Positions 20,442-29,410 of a stretch of 64,000 nucleotides of DNA are shown piece after piece. The notes below the pieces were generated by a model. It worked only from the letters and a program-made list of their open reading frames with translations. It was not told the DNA's origin and did not search any database. The DNA comes from Pseudomonas maumuensis (lineage in GTDB: Bacteria; Pseudomonadota; Gammaproteobacteria; Pseudomonadales; Pseudomonadaceae). A program made the position numbers and the translations under genes. The stretch covers positions 4,836,001 through 4,900,000 of the forward strand of contig NZ_CP077077.1 in assembly GCF_019139675.1 (NCBI RefSeq). Direction: 5' to 3'. Each line of letters starts with the position of its first letter. Position 1 is the stretch's first letter.

Positions 20442-20449
20442 AATGGCTT

Positions 20450-21469
20450 TCAGCCGTACAGCAATCTTTCCGCCAGCATCTGCGCCACCCGTGCCGGCGA
20501 ACGTTTCTCCGCCTGGGCATGGGCGAACACTTCGGTCAGCCGCGAAGGTATCCGCGCGAGGTGCGCGGTAATGGTCCCCAGCCCCTCGCCCCGATGGGTC
20601 AGCGCCACATAGATCAGCCCACCGGCATTGATCACGTAATCCGGCGCATACAGGATGCCCCGGCTCTCCAACTGGTCGGCCACCTGCAGCGTGGTCAACT
20701 GGTTGTTCGCCGACCCCGCCACCGCCGCGCAGCGTAGTTGCATTACGCTCTGCCCATTCAACACCGGCCCAACGCCACACGGCGCAAAGATATCGCACGG
20801 CGTACTGATCAAGGCCTCATGGGCCACCGGGTGGGCATTGAGCTGCTCCACCGCCAGGCGAACCTTGCCTGAATCCAGGTCGCTGACCAGCAATTCGGCA
20901 CCCGCCGCATGCAGTTGCTCGGCCAGCGCATAGCCGACGTTGCCCAACCCTTGCACCGCCACTCGCAGCCCCTCCAGGTTGTCACTGCCAAGCCTGGCCA
21001 TGGAGGTGGCGCGGATGCCGGCGAACACGCCCAGCGCCGCATGGGGCGAAGGATCGCCCGAGGCAGTGGTGCTGGTGACGTAGGGAGTGGCCTGGGCGAT
21101 GCAGTCCATGTCGAGGGTCGAGGTGCCGCTGTCCACCGCAGTGATGAAACGTCCCTGTAGCGTGTCGACGAAGCGCCCGAATGCCTCGAACAGCGCTGCA
21201 CGGTTCTCCACATGCGGATTGCGCACGATCACCGCCTTACCGCCGCCCATCGGTAGGCCAGCCAAAGCCGCCTTGTAGCTCATGCCCTGGGCCAGGCGGA
21301 TGGCATCGGTCATGGCGCTCTCGTCATCGGCATAGGGCAGGTAGCGACAGCCGCCCATGGCCGGGCCCAGTTGCTCACTGTGAATCGCCACCACTGCCTT
21401 CAAACCCGTGGGCGGGTCGATGAACAGGTGCAGTGACTGGGTGCGGGTGCTTTGCATGAGCGCGAACAT
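20450..21469 (-). CDS. Leucine dehydrogenase-like Glu/Leu/Phe/Val dehydrogenase
   Basis: A 339-residue NAD-dependent amino-acid dehydrogenase. It has the substrate-binding lysine motif LAGLPMGGGKAVI, an AVDSGTST segment and the Rossmann motif VAVQGLGNVGYALAEQL. Overall it is closest to leucine dehydrogenases, which oxidatively deaminate branched-chain amino acids. An alternative start two codons after MFAL is possible. Confidence 0.85.
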   Translation of the reverse strand: MFALMQSTRTQSLHLFIDPPTGLKAVVAIHSEQLGPAMGGCRYLPYADDESAMTDAIRLAQGMSYKAALAGLPMGGGKAVIVRNPHVENRAALFEAFGRFVDTLQGRFITAVDSGTSTLDMDCIAQATPYVTSTTASGDPSPHAALGVFAGIRATSMARLGSDNLEGLRVAVQGLGNVGYALAEQLHAAGAELLVSDLDSGKVRLAVEQLNAHPVAHEALISTPCDIFAPCGVGPVLNGQSVMQLRCAAVAGSANNQLTTLQVADQLESRGILYAPDYVINAGGLIYVALTHRGEGLGTITAHLARIPSRLTEVFAHAQAEKRSPARVAQMLAERLLYG

Positions 21470-21592
21470 CGACGGGCTCCCCCGAGAGGTGCTCCCACCA
21501 GTATAAACAGGTCAAGGCCGCACACCGCGCCGGCGGACCACTGGACGAAAAGCCGCGCCAGGGCTACAAGTTAAGCGTGATGGAGAAGCCCC

Positions 21593-22399
21593 ATGAACCC
21601 ACGCCAAGCCTGCCTGGCCTGCCTGGAACGCGAGCCGGTCGCCCTGCTGGAAGCCGCCCTGTGGATCGCCGCCGAGCATGACCGCACTGTCGAGCCCGCG
21701 GCCAGCCTGGCCAGGCTGCATGAGCTGCAACGCGAAGTCAGCACCAGCCTGCCGATGCTACCGGTCAACGAACTGGCCCAGCCCCTGCTGCGTCAACTCA
21801 ACGCACTGGGCTACCAGCAGGACGAGTACCACCCGTTGCGCCCACACGTGGCCTTGATGGACAAAGTGCTGCAACGCCGACGTGGCCAACCTCTGCTGCT
21901 GGCGATCCTCGCCCTTGAACTGGCTCGCCGCCTGTCGATCCCCCTGGAGGGCGTGAACTTTCCCGGCCACTTCCTGCTGCGCGTGCCCGGTGCCGACCAC
22001 CTGCTCGACCCTTGCGGCGGCCGGCGCCTGTACCCCAACGACTGCCGCGAACTGCTCGCCCGCCAGTTCGGCCCACAGCTGCCGCTAACCGCCGAACACC
22101 TGCGCAGCGCCTCGCCGATGCAGATGCTCCAGCGCCTGTCACGCAACCTTCGACAGTTGCATATCAGCAACGACAACGACCTCGCGGCGCTGGTCGATGC
22201 CGAACGGGTCATGCAACTGGGCCCGGCACAGGTCGGCGACTACCTGGCCCGGGCCACGCTGTACCAGCACCTGGACTGCCCCCAGGCAGAGCGCTTCGAC
22301 CTGGAGCACGCCCTGCTGCTGACCGACGACCCGGTGCAGCGCCTGAAACTCACGGAACGCCTCGGCCAGTTGCCCAACGGCAAGCGCTCAATCCACTAA
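21593..22399 (+). CDS. SirB1 family transglutaminase-like/TPR protein
   Basis: A 268-residue protein. The central part (NALGYQQDEYHPLRPHVALMDKVL, RRGQPLLLAILALELARRL, GHFLLRVPG) is the SirB1 transglutaminase-like fold, and the C-terminal part is TPR-like. Function is unknown. It has a GGAG ribosome binding site. The 3' end overlaps the convergent MFS gene by 12 bp. Confidence 0.82.
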   Translation: MNPRQACLACLEREPVALLEAALWIAAEHDRTVEPAASLARLHELQREVSTSLPMLPVNELAQPLLRQLNALGYQQDEYHPLRPHVALMDKVLQRRRGQPLLLAILALELARRLSIPLEGVNFPGHFLLRVPGADHLLDPCGGRRLYPNDCRELLARQFGPQLPLTAEHLRSASPMQMLQRLSRNLRQLHISNDNDLAALVDAERVMQLGPAQVGDYLARATLYQHLDCPQAERFDLEHALLLTDDPVQRLKLTERLGQLPNGKRSIH

Positions 22400-23737
22400 T
22401 GCCTCGCCCTTGACCGTCGCTTCGCGCGGCTGCGGTGCGCGTACCCGGCTGATCAGCAGCGCGCCGAGCAGCGCCGGCACGGCGCAGAAGAAGAAGATCT
22501 GCTCCACAGGCATGTGCAACGTCAGCAGCAGACTGCCAAGCAACGGTCCGAGGATCGAGCCGAAACGCCCGACACCCAATGCCCAGCCGGTACCGGTGGC
22601 GCGCACCTGGGCCGGATAGAAGTTGCTGACGAAGGCATTAAGCGTCAACTGCCCGCCAATGATGCAGAACCCGGCGGCGAACACACTGGGCACCAGCCAG
22701 CGCGGGTCGTCATGATTGAGGCCGACCAGTACGCTAAAAAGCGCCGCACCCAGTAGCACACCGGCCAGCAGATATGCCTTGTTGGCCATACGGTCGGCAC
22801 ACCAGGCCAGGCACACCGCGCCGAAGGTGCCGGCGAACAGGAACAGCGAGGTCACCAGGTTGGCCTGGTTCAGCGCCAGCCCGCTTTCCTGCAGCAGCGA
22901 CGGCAGCCAGCTGATCATGAAGTACAACAGGATCAGGCTGACGAAGAAAGTGCTCCACAGCAGCAGGGTCGGGCGGGCAAAACCGTCGCGGAACAACGCC
23001 ACCACGGTGAGCTTGCTGTCCGTCGGCTCGTCGGTGGCGATGCGCGCCGCCGGCACCTGCCAGCCCGGCAGCAGGCGAGCGGTAACCCGTTGCAGCCGTG
23101 CATAGGGCGGGGCGTCGCGCAGCAGGCGCGGCAGCGACTCGGGCAGGAACAGCGCCAGGAACGGAAACAGCAGCAAGGGCGCCACGCCGCCGGCGAGGAA
23201 CACTGCCTGCCAGCCGTAATGATCGATGAAGCCCGCGGCGACGAAGCCCCCAGCAGCGCCACCCAGCGAGAAACCGCAGGCCGCCAGGGTGACCATCAAG
23301 GTGCGCAGTCGGGGCGGCGCATAGTCGGCCATCAGCGCCATGGCGCTGGGCATCGCGCCGCCCATGCCGATACCGCAGAGAAAGCGCGCCAGCATCAGGC
23401 TGTCGAGGGATGAGGCGAACACCATCAGCAGCGTCAGGCTGGCGTACAGCAGCACGCAGCACAGCAGCACCCGGCGCACGCCGAAGCGGTCGGCCAGTGG
23501 CGTCACCGCCAGCGAACCGACCGTCAGCCCCAGCAGGTTGGCGCTAAACACCGGCCCGAACGCGGCCTTCTCCAGGCCCCAGTCCTGGGCCAGCGCGGGG
23601 ATCACATAGCCCAGCACCTGGGCGTCATAACCATCGGTGACCAATAGCAGGATCAACAGCAGCAGCAGGCGCCACTGGTAGGGTGACACCGGGCGCGCGT
23701 CGAGCGCCGCGCGAAAGCTGGCTATCTGGTTGTGCAT
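22388..23737 (-). CDS. MFS transporter, aromatic acid:H+ symporter (AAHS) type
   Basis: A 449-residue, 12-TM permease. The loop motif DRFGVRRVLL and the LVTDGYDAQVLGYVIPAL segment in TM1 (DGYD/DGxD) are typical of the aromatic acid:proton symporter group such as PcaK and BenK. Its place as the last gene of the homogentisate cluster suggests import of an aromatic substrate of this pathway. Confidence 0.85.
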   Translation of the reverse strand: MHNQIASFRAALDARPVSPYQWRLLLLLILLLVTDGYDAQVLGYVIPALAQDWGLEKAAFGPVFSANLLGLTVGSLAVTPLADRFGVRRVLLCCVLLYASLTLLMVFASSLDSLMLARFLCGIGMGGAMPSAMALMADYAPPRLRTLMVTLAACGFSLGGAAGGFVAAGFIDHYGWQAVFLAGGVAPLLLFPFLALFLPESLPRLLRDAPPYARLQRVTARLLPGWQVPAARIATDEPTDSKLTVVALFRDGFARPTLLLWSTFFVSLILLYFMISWLPSLLQESGLALNQANLVTSLFLFAGTFGAVCLAWCADRMANKAYLLAGVLLGAALFSVLVGLNHDDPRWLVPSVFAAGFCIIGGQLTLNAFVSNFYPAQVRATGTGWALGVGRFGSILGPLLGSLLLTLHMPVEQIFFFCAVPALLGALLISRVRAPQPREATVKGEALVD

Positions 23738-23788
23738 CGCAAGGTCCCTGTCTTTTGTTGTTATGAGTGCAGGTGCGGGCGGTGGCGA

Positions 23789-24418
23789 TCAGTCGGGCGT
23801 GTCGGGCTGCCTCGCCGGATGGGCCTGATGGAAGGCCGGGTGCTGCTCGGCCAGGGCGGCCACCCGGCGAATGCGCGGGTAGCCACCGAGGTCGATGTTG
23901 AAACGCTCGGCCGCGTACAACTGCGGGATCAGGTAGACGTCGGCCAGGCCTGGCGTCGCCCCGAAGCAGAAGCCCTCATCGCCGATCAGCTGCTCCACCG
24001 CCGCCAGCCCCTGGCTGATCCAGTGGCCGATCCACTGGTTGACCTGGGCCTCGTCGTGCCCCAACTGACGCAGCTGGTTGAGCACGCTGACGTTGTGCAA
24101 CGGATGAATGTCGCAACCAATGATCGCCGCCACGCCGCGAACCTTGGCCCGAGCCTCGGCAGCGGCCGGCAGCAGCGCCGGCTGTGGATACGCCTCTTCG
24201 AGGTATTCGATGATCGCCGGCGACTGCACCAGCAACTCGCCAGCGTCAGTACGCAGGGCCGGCACCCGCCCTTGCGGATTGAGCGCCAGGTAGTCCGCGC
24301 CGCGCTGCTCGCCCTTGAGCAGGTTCACAGGCTCGGCCTGGTAATCCAGGCCCTTGAGCGCCAGGGCGATGCGCACCCGATACGAAGAGGTGGAGCGGTA
24401 GTAGGTGAACAGTTCCAT
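23789..24418 (-). CDS. maiA: Maleylacetoacetate isomerase
   Basis: Glutathione-dependent zeta-class GST-fold enzyme that isomerises maleylacetoacetate to fumarylacetoacetate in tyrosine/phenylalanine breakdown. The 209-residue product starts MELFTYYRSTSSYRVRIAL, with the SSYRVR active-site motif, and has GCDIHPLHNVSVL in the C-terminal domain. A longer frame exists upstream inside hmgB, but this ATG matches the family. It is 13 bp after hmgB. Confidence 0.94.
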   Translation of the reverse strand: MELFTYYRSTSSYRVRIALALKGLDYQAEPVNLLKGEQRGADYLALNPQGRVPALRTDAGELLVQSPAIIEYLEEAYPQPALLPAAAEARAKVRGVAAIIGCDIHPLHNVSVLNQLRQLGHDEAQVNQWIGHWISQGLAAVEQLIGDEGFCFGATPGLADVYLIPQLYAAERFNIDLGGYPRIRRVAALAEQHPAFHQAHPARQPDTPD

Positions 24419-24431
24419 CGCCCTGCCCTCC

Positions 24432-25724
24432 TCAGCCGGCCGCGACGATGGTGCCACGGCATTCGCCGAAGCCGATGCTGGCCACGCCATCGCGCACGCA
24501 ACGGGCGCGCAGGATGATCTCGTCGCCGTCCTCGAGGAACTTGCGCACTTCGCCGCTGGCCAGCTCCACCGGTTGCTTGCCGCCTTCAGTGATCTCCAGC
24601 AGGCTGCCGAACGAGCCCGGCGCCGCGCCCGACAGGGTGCCCGAGCCGAACAGGTCGCCCGGTTGCAGCTGGCAGCCGTTGACGCTGTGGTGGGCGACCA
24701 TCTGTGCCACGGTCCAGTACATGCTGCGGGTGTTGCTCAGGGTGAGGCGGTGGGCCGGCAGGCTCTGCTCGCGCATGTTCGCGGTCAGCAGCAGCACTTC
24801 CAGTTCGATGTCGAAGGCGCCGCCGGCCTGGTCGCGCTTGTCCAGCAGGTACGACAGCGGCTGCGGGTCACCCTCCGGACGGGCCGGCTGGGCGCAACGG
24901 AACGGCTCCAGGGCTTCGGCGGTGACCACCCACGGCGACACCGTGGTGATGAAGCTCTTGGACAGGAACGGGCCCAACGGCTGGTATTCCCAGGCCTGGA
25001 TATCGCGCGCCGACCAGTCGTTGAGCAGGCAGAAGCCGGCCACGTGTTCGGCGGCGTCACCGATCGGGATCGGCTGGCCCATGTCGTTGCCCTGGCCAAT
25101 CCAGATGCCCAGTTCCAGTTCGTAGTCCAGGCGCGCACACGGGCCGAAGCTCGGCTCGGCCTGGCCCGCCGGCAGGGTCTGGCCCTTGGGCCGGCGCACG
25201 TCGGTGCCGGACGGGCGGATGGTCGAGGCGCGGCCGTGGTAGCCGATCGGCACGTGCTTGTAGTTGGGCAGCAACGGGTTGTCCGGGCGGAACAGCTTAC
25301 CGACGTTCTTGGCGTGCTCGATGCCGACGTAGAAGTCGGTGTAGTCACCGATCTTCGCCGGCAGGTGCAGCTGGCATTCATCAGCCGGGTACAGCGCGGC
25401 CTTCAGCGCCGCCTGGTCCTCGCTACCCTCGCCCAGCAGCACCAGCAGGCGCTCGCGCAGGGCGACACGGGCCCCGCGGCCAAGGGCGAAGAAGGCATTC
25501 AGCGCACCACCGACGGTGGCTTCGACGGCAGCCTTGGCCGCCCCCTCGAACAACCCGGCGGCCAGCACGGCCTCGAGGTCGAGGATCGCGTCACCGATGG
25601 CCACGCCGCAACGTGGCGCCTGCCCTGGGCGGCTGAAGATGCCCAGGGGCAGGTTCTGCAACGGGAAGTCGCGGTGCCCGTTGGCGTGCTCGACCCAGCT
25701 ACGGGCAATGGCGGTATGGTTCAT
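24432..25724 (-). CDS. hmgB: Fumarylacetoacetase
   Basis: Hydrolyses fumarylacetoacetate to fumarate and acetoacetate, the last step of the homogentisate pathway. The 430-residue product has the FAH-family core with metal and substrate motifs YTDFYVGIEHAKNVGKLFRP, YELELGIWIG, LLNDWSARDIQAWEYQPLGP and GDLFGSGTLSG. It lies three bases after hmgA in the same operon. Confidence 0.96.
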   Translation of the reverse strand: MNHTAIARSWVEHANGHRDFPLQNLPLGIFSRPGQAPRCGVAIGDAILDLEAVLAAGLFEGAAKAAVEATVGGALNAFFALGRGARVALRERLLVLLGEGSEDQAALKAALYPADECQLHLPAKIGDYTDFYVGIEHAKNVGKLFRPDNPLLPNYKHVPIGYHGRASTIRPSGTDVRRPKGQTLPAGQAEPSFGPCARLDYELELGIWIGQGNDMGQPIPIGDAAEHVAGFCLLNDWSARDIQAWEYQPLGPFLSKSFITTVSPWVVTAEALEPFRCAQPARPEGDPQPLSYLLDKRDQAGGAFDIELEVLLLTANMREQSLPAHRLTLSNTRSMYWTVAQMVAHHSVNGCQLQPGDLFGSGTLSGAAPGSFGSLLEITEGGKQPVELASGEVRKFLEDGDEIILRARCVRDGVASIGFGECRGTIVAAG

Positions 25725-25727
25725 CGG

Positions 25728-27029
25728 TTATCTCCGGTTCGGGTTGAAGGTGCTCGGCAAGGTGGCCCAGCAACTATCGTAGTCGGCCTGCAACTGCGGG
25801 CTTTCGAGGGCCTGGCGGCTCGGGCGCAGCACCTGGCTGGTCTCGAACATGAAGGCCATGGTGTTGTCGATCTTGTGCGGCGCCAGGTCCACCGAGATGG
25901 CCTTGTCGCAGGTCTCGGCGTCGGGGCCGTGGGCGCTCATCACCCCGTGCAGCGAAGCGCCACCAGGCAGGAAGCCTTCGGCCTTGGCGTCGTAGGCACC
26001 GTGGATCAGGCCCATGAACTCGTTCATCAGGTTGCGGTGGAACCATGGTGGACGGAAGGTGTTCTCGGCCACCATCCAGCGCGGCGGGAAGATCACGAAG
26101 TCCATGTTGGCCATGCCATGCACGCTGGTCGGCGAGGTCAGCACGGTGAAGATAGACGGGTCGGGGTGGTCGAAGCTGACCGTGCCGATGGTGTTGAAGC
26201 GGCGCAGGTCGTATTTGTACGGCACGTTGCTGCCGTGCCAGGCGACCACGTCCAGGGGCGAGTGCTGCAGCTCGCAGGCCCAGTGTTCGCCGAGGAATTT
26301 CTGCACCAGCTGCACCGGGCCGGTGCTCTCTTCGTAATGGGCGACCGGGGTGAGGAAGTCACGCGGGTTGGCCAGGCCATTGCTGCCGATCGGGCCAAGG
26401 TCAGGGATGCGCAGCGGCGCGCCGTGGTTCTCGGCAATGTAGCCACGGGCCTGGGCATCGAGCAGTTCGACCCGGAACTTCATGCCCCGCGGGATCACCG
26501 CGATCTCCAGCGGCTCGACCTCAAGCACGCCCAGTTCGGTGGCGATGCGCAGGCGGCCTTGCTCGGGCACCAGCAACAACTCGCCATCGGCGTTGAAGAA
26601 CACCCGCTCCATGGAACGGTTGGCGCGGTAGATGTAGATGCTCACCCCGGCAGGTTTTTCCGACGCCGAGTTAGCCACCATCGGCAGCCAGCCGTCGATA
26701 AAGTCGGTCGGTTCGGACGGGATCGGTTGCGGGCTCCAACGCAGGCGATTGGGATTGACGCCTCCCAACGGCCCGGTCAGCGGCTGGCGCTCCAGACGCT
26801 CGAAGCGCGGGTGCAGGGCCGACGGACGAATGCGGTACAGCCAGGTACGGCGCAACTCGCTGCGGGTCATGGTGAAGGCAGTGCCCGACAGCAGCTCGGC
26901 GTACAGCCCATAAGGGGCCTTCTGCGGCGAGTTCTGCCCGATCGGCAGGGCGCCGGGCAAGGCTTCGCTGGCGAATTCGTTGCCGAAGCCGCTCAGGTAC
27001 TCGAGTGAAGGGAAAGTGTCGCGGGTCAT
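25728..27029 (-). CDS. hmgA: Homogentisate 1,2-dioxygenase
   Basis: Fe(II) enzyme that opens the ring of homogentisate to maleylacetoacetate. The 433-residue product has the family start [19 protein letters not shown] and the iron-ligand region around [24 protein letters not shown]. It is the first gene of the hmgA-hmgB-maiA-MFS operon and is divergent from hmgR. Confidence 0.97.
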   Translation of the reverse strand: MTRDTFPSLEYLSGFGNEFASEALPGALPIGQNSPQKAPYGLYAELLSGTAFTMTRSELRRTWLYRIRPSALHPRFERLERQPLTGPLGGVNPNRLRWSPQPIPSEPTDFIDGWLPMVANSASEKPAGVSIYIYRANRSMERVFFNADGELLLVPEQGRLRIATELGVLEVEPLEIAVIPRGMKFRVELLDAQARGYIAENHGAPLRIPDLGPIGSNGLANPRDFLTPVAHYEESTGPVQLVQKFLGEHWACELQHSPLDVVAWHGSNVPYKYDLRRFNTIGTVSFDHPDPSIFTVLTSPTSVHGMANMDFVIFPPRWMVAENTFRPPWFHRNLMNEFMGLIHGAYDAKAEGFLPGGASLHGVMSAHGPDAETCDKAISVDLAPHKIDNTMAFMFETSQVLRPSRQALESPQLQADYDSCWATLPSTFNPNRR

Positions 27030-27128
27030 CGGTGCCTCCGGGCTGCTGGGAGCCGTTTCAGGCAGCTGGCTGCGCAGCCCGATCCTGAAACCGGCACCAA
27101 GGGCGGCAGCGCGTCTGCATTGTTTTTA

Positions 27129-27145
27129 TCGTAATCAGATTACGA
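27129..27145. promoter_or_regulatory. HmgR operator palindrome
   Basis: TCGTAATCAGATTACGA is a perfect 17-bp palindrome in the 190-bp hmgA-hmgR gap. HmgR of P. putida is known to bind a 17-bp palindrome in this position. An extra ACGTAAT half-site follows at about 27149. Confidence 0.85.
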
Positions 27146-27219
27146 ATAACGTAATTTGCCCGCGCGCAGGCGTCAAGCTATAAAGGCGCCACCCCATGAA
27201 ATCTGCATAGAAGTCGCCC

Positions 27220-28002
27220 ATGGCCAAAGCCAGCAGTAGCACCGACAACGGCAAACAGAAGGTCCGCTCGGCGGAAGTCGGTACCGACATCCTCAAGGCT
27301 CTGGCCGAACTCTCCCCCTCCACCTCGCTATCGCGCCTGGCCGAACATGTCGACATGCCGGCGAGCAAGGTGCATCGCTACCTGCAGGCGCTGATCGCCA
27401 GTGGCTTCGCCGAGCAGGATGCGGCCACCAACCACTACGGCCTCGGCCGCGAGGCACTGCGCGTTGGCATGGCGGCACTGGGCAGCATCGATGTGCTGAA
27501 GGTGGCGGCGCTGCCGCTGTCGCAACTACGCGACGAGCTCAACGAAAGCTGCTTCATCGCCGTGTGGGGCAACCAGGGCGCAACGGTGGTGAGCATCGAG
27601 CCGGCGGTGCGGGCGGTGACGGTGGTGACCCAGATCGGCTCGGTGCTGCCGTTGCTCAGCTCGTCCACCGGGCTGGTGTTCGCCGCGCACCTGCCCGAGC
27701 GCGAGACCGTGGAGTTGCGCGACCGGGAACTGGCTGCGCTCGGCCAGACGGCGAACGACTATGCGCCCCTGCTCGAGCAGATCCGCCAGCGCGGCCTGCA
27801 CCATGTACATGGCTTGCTGATGCCGGGAGTGGACGCACTGTCCGCGCCGGTGTTCAACGCCATGGGCCAGATCGCCGCGGTGATGACCGTAGTTGGCCCT
27901 ACCTCGATCTTCCATGCTGACGAGCACGGCCCAGCTGCGCGGCGTCTACTTGCCGCCACCCAGGCCACCAGCTGGCGAATGGGATACGGCGCGGATCAGT
28001 GA
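27220..28002 (+). CDS. hmgR: IclR-family repressor of the homogentisate pathway
   Basis: A 260-residue IclR regulator. The N-terminal winged helix (ADILKALAEL-type helix, SLSRLAEHVDMPASKVHRYLQ) is followed by the ligand-binding GAF-like domain with STGLVFAAHLPE. Position and operator point to HmgR, which is released by homogentisate in P. putida. Confidence 0.93.
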   Translation: MAKASSSTDNGKQKVRSAEVGTDILKALAELSPSTSLSRLAEHVDMPASKVHRYLQALIASGFAEQDAATNHYGLGREALRVGMAALGSIDVLKVAALPLSQLRDELNESCFIAVWGNQGATVVSIEPAVRAVTVVTQIGSVLPLLSSSTGLVFAAHLPERETVELRDRELAALGQTANDYAPLLEQIRQRGLHHVHGLLMPGVDALSAPVFNAMGQIAAVMTVVGPTSIFHADEHGPAARRLLAATQATSWRMGYGADQ

Positions 28003-28045
28003 AATGGCTTACAAAGCATTACGGACTTTTCCTGCGAAGGCTGAC

Positions 28046-28051
28046 TATAGT
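28046..28051 (+). promoter_or_regulatory. Possible -10 element of an intergenic transcript
   Basis: TATAGT preceded by TGAC, resembling an extended -10, lies 44 bp after the hmgR stop. No convincing -35 box is seen at 17 bp spacing. Confidence 0.3.
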
Positions 28052-28057
28052 TCGCCT

Positions 28058-28258
28058 CGCACTTTTACCCGAAACGTAAAGGTGAATGTCATAAGCCACT
28101 ATTTTTCCCACGGGATCATGCGCTTATTCTGATGTCACTGGCCGGCACGAAGGGCTCTCCCCCCTGCTTTTCGGGCCCGCCCAGGTTCACCGACGTTGAT
28201 TTTGAAGCTCCTTGATCTAACGTCTCGATTGGCCGCTGCGATTGCAGCGGCCTTTTTT
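28058..28258 (+). ncRNA. Candidate small RNA between hmgR and the SDR gene
   Basis: A roughly 200-base stretch starts just after a TATAGT -10-like box and ends in a strong intrinsic terminator (28231-28258). It has no convincing ORF. A short hairpin TTTAC...GTAAA occurs near the 5' end, and GGTGAA near the 5' end can pair with TTCACC downstream. It could also be the hmgR 3' UTR. I do not recognise the RNA family. Confidence 0.35.
28231..28258 (+). terminator. Intrinsic terminator
   Basis: GGCCGCTGC-GATT-GCAGCGGCC stem followed by six T residues. It ends hmgR or a separate intergenic transcript. Confidence 0.93.
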
Positions 28259-28329
28259 ATTTCTGCAAGAATCGCAAGGTCGGCGCCAGGCTCATCACCG
28301 GCAAGCCGACCACAAGCTGGTGCGATCTC

Positions 28330-28373
28330 TGTGGGAGCCGGCTTGCCGGCGAAAGGGCCGCAGCGCGGCCCCG
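28330..28373. repeat. REP palindrome
   Basis: TGTGGGAGCCGGCTTGCCGG followed by CGAAAGGGCCGCAGCGCGGCCC, a Pseudomonas REP unit between convergent transcripts. Confidence 0.8.
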
Positions 28374-28380
28374 GCATTGT

Positions 28381-29295
28381 TCAACCCAACGGATACTTCT
28401 GCAGGTTCGCCATCATCTGCTGCAACGCCTGCAGGCTGTCCTGCGGGTGCCCTGCTCCCTCGAAATCACCAATCCGCGCCCAGTTGTCCGCCACCTGCTC
28501 GGGCGTGAACCCTTCACGTGGATCGAAGCCCACACCCTGGCTGCGCTCCCAGCGCAGCTTGCCCACCCAGCCGCCACCCACCTCGAACAGCTCACCGCTG
28601 TCCTGGCACTGCTCGCTGCCCAGGTACACCACCAACGGGCTGATCAACTCAGGCTGCAGCCGGTCGAACACCTGCGGCGGAATCAGCCCCTCGGTCATGC
28701 GCGTGCCACCGGTCGGGGCGATGGCGTTGACCAGGATGCCGTGCTTGCGGCCTTCGATGGCCAGGGTGCGGGTCAGCCCGTAGAGGCCGAGCTTGGCCAT
28801 GCCGTAGTTGGCCTGGCCGAAATTGCCATAGATGCCCGAGGTGGACGAAGTGAAGATCACCCGCCCCCAGTTCTGCGCCCGCAGGTGCGGCCAGGCGGCG
28901 TGGGTGACCTTGTAGGCGCCTTCGACATGCACGCGGTAGACCAGCTCCCAGTCGCTGTCTTCCATCTTGTGGAAGGTCTTGTCGCGCAGGATGCCAGCGT
29001 TGTTCACCAGTACATCGACCCGGCCAAAGGTGTCCAGGGCCTGCTCGACAATGCGCGCGCCGTCGGTCACCGAGTCATGGTTGGCGATCGCCGAACCGCC
29101 CGCGGCGCGGATTTCCTCCACCACGCGATCGGCCGCCGAGGCGTTGGCGCCTTCACCATGGGTCGACCCGCCCAGGTCATTGACCACCACCCGCGCGCCG
29201 CGCGCGGCGAACAGCAGCGCATGGGCCCGGCCCAGGCCGCCGCCGGCCCCCGTGACAATGACCACTCGATCCTGCAGACGTACTGGCTCGCTCAT
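28381..29295 (-). CDS. SDR oxidoreductase similar to (3R)-hydroxyacyl-CoA dehydrogenase
   Basis: A 304-residue short-chain dehydrogenase with the cofactor motif TGAGGGLGRAHA, the NNAG motif, Ser150 and the catalytic YGMAK (Tyr164, Lys168). Length and the VVVNDLGGSTHGEG block match the dehydrogenase part of multifunctional enzyme type 2, so a (3R)-hydroxyacyl-CoA substrate is likely. The start at 29295 has an AGGAG ribosome binding site. Confidence 0.82.
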   Translation of the reverse strand: MSEPVRLQDRVVIVTGAGGGLGRAHALLFAARGARVVVNDLGGSTHGEGANASAADRVVEEIRAAGGSAIANHDSVTDGARIVEQALDTFGRVDVLVNNAGILRDKTFHKMEDSDWELVYRVHVEGAYKVTHAAWPHLRAQNWGRVIFTSSTSGIYGNFGQANYGMAKLGLYGLTRTLAIEGRKHGILVNAIAPTGGTRMTEGLIPPQVFDRLQPELISPLVVYLGSEQCQDSGELFEVGGGWVGKLRWERSQGVGFDPREGFTPEQVADNWARIGDFEGAGHPQDSLQALQQMMANLQKYPLG

Positions 29296-29410
29296 GCTCA
29301 AGGCTCCTGGCAATGAAGGGATGCAACGCAGTCTCCGCCAGCCGCCCGGGCCGGGCAATCAAGCGCACCATGGCGAATGCCGCCCGATAACGCCCGACGA
29401 TGATCACCGT

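Noticed and set aside
24405..27008. An 867-codon plus-strand frame opposite maiA, hmgB and hmgA
   Set aside because: It spans three well-identified genes in antisense, has no recognisable domain and no ribosome binding site; a high-GC artefact.
28003..28380. A known housekeeping RNA (tmRNA, SRP RNA, 6S, RsmY/Z)
   Set aside because: No CCA end, SRP tetraloop region, 6S bubble or repeated GGA loops are visible, so it is kept only as an unnamed candidate.
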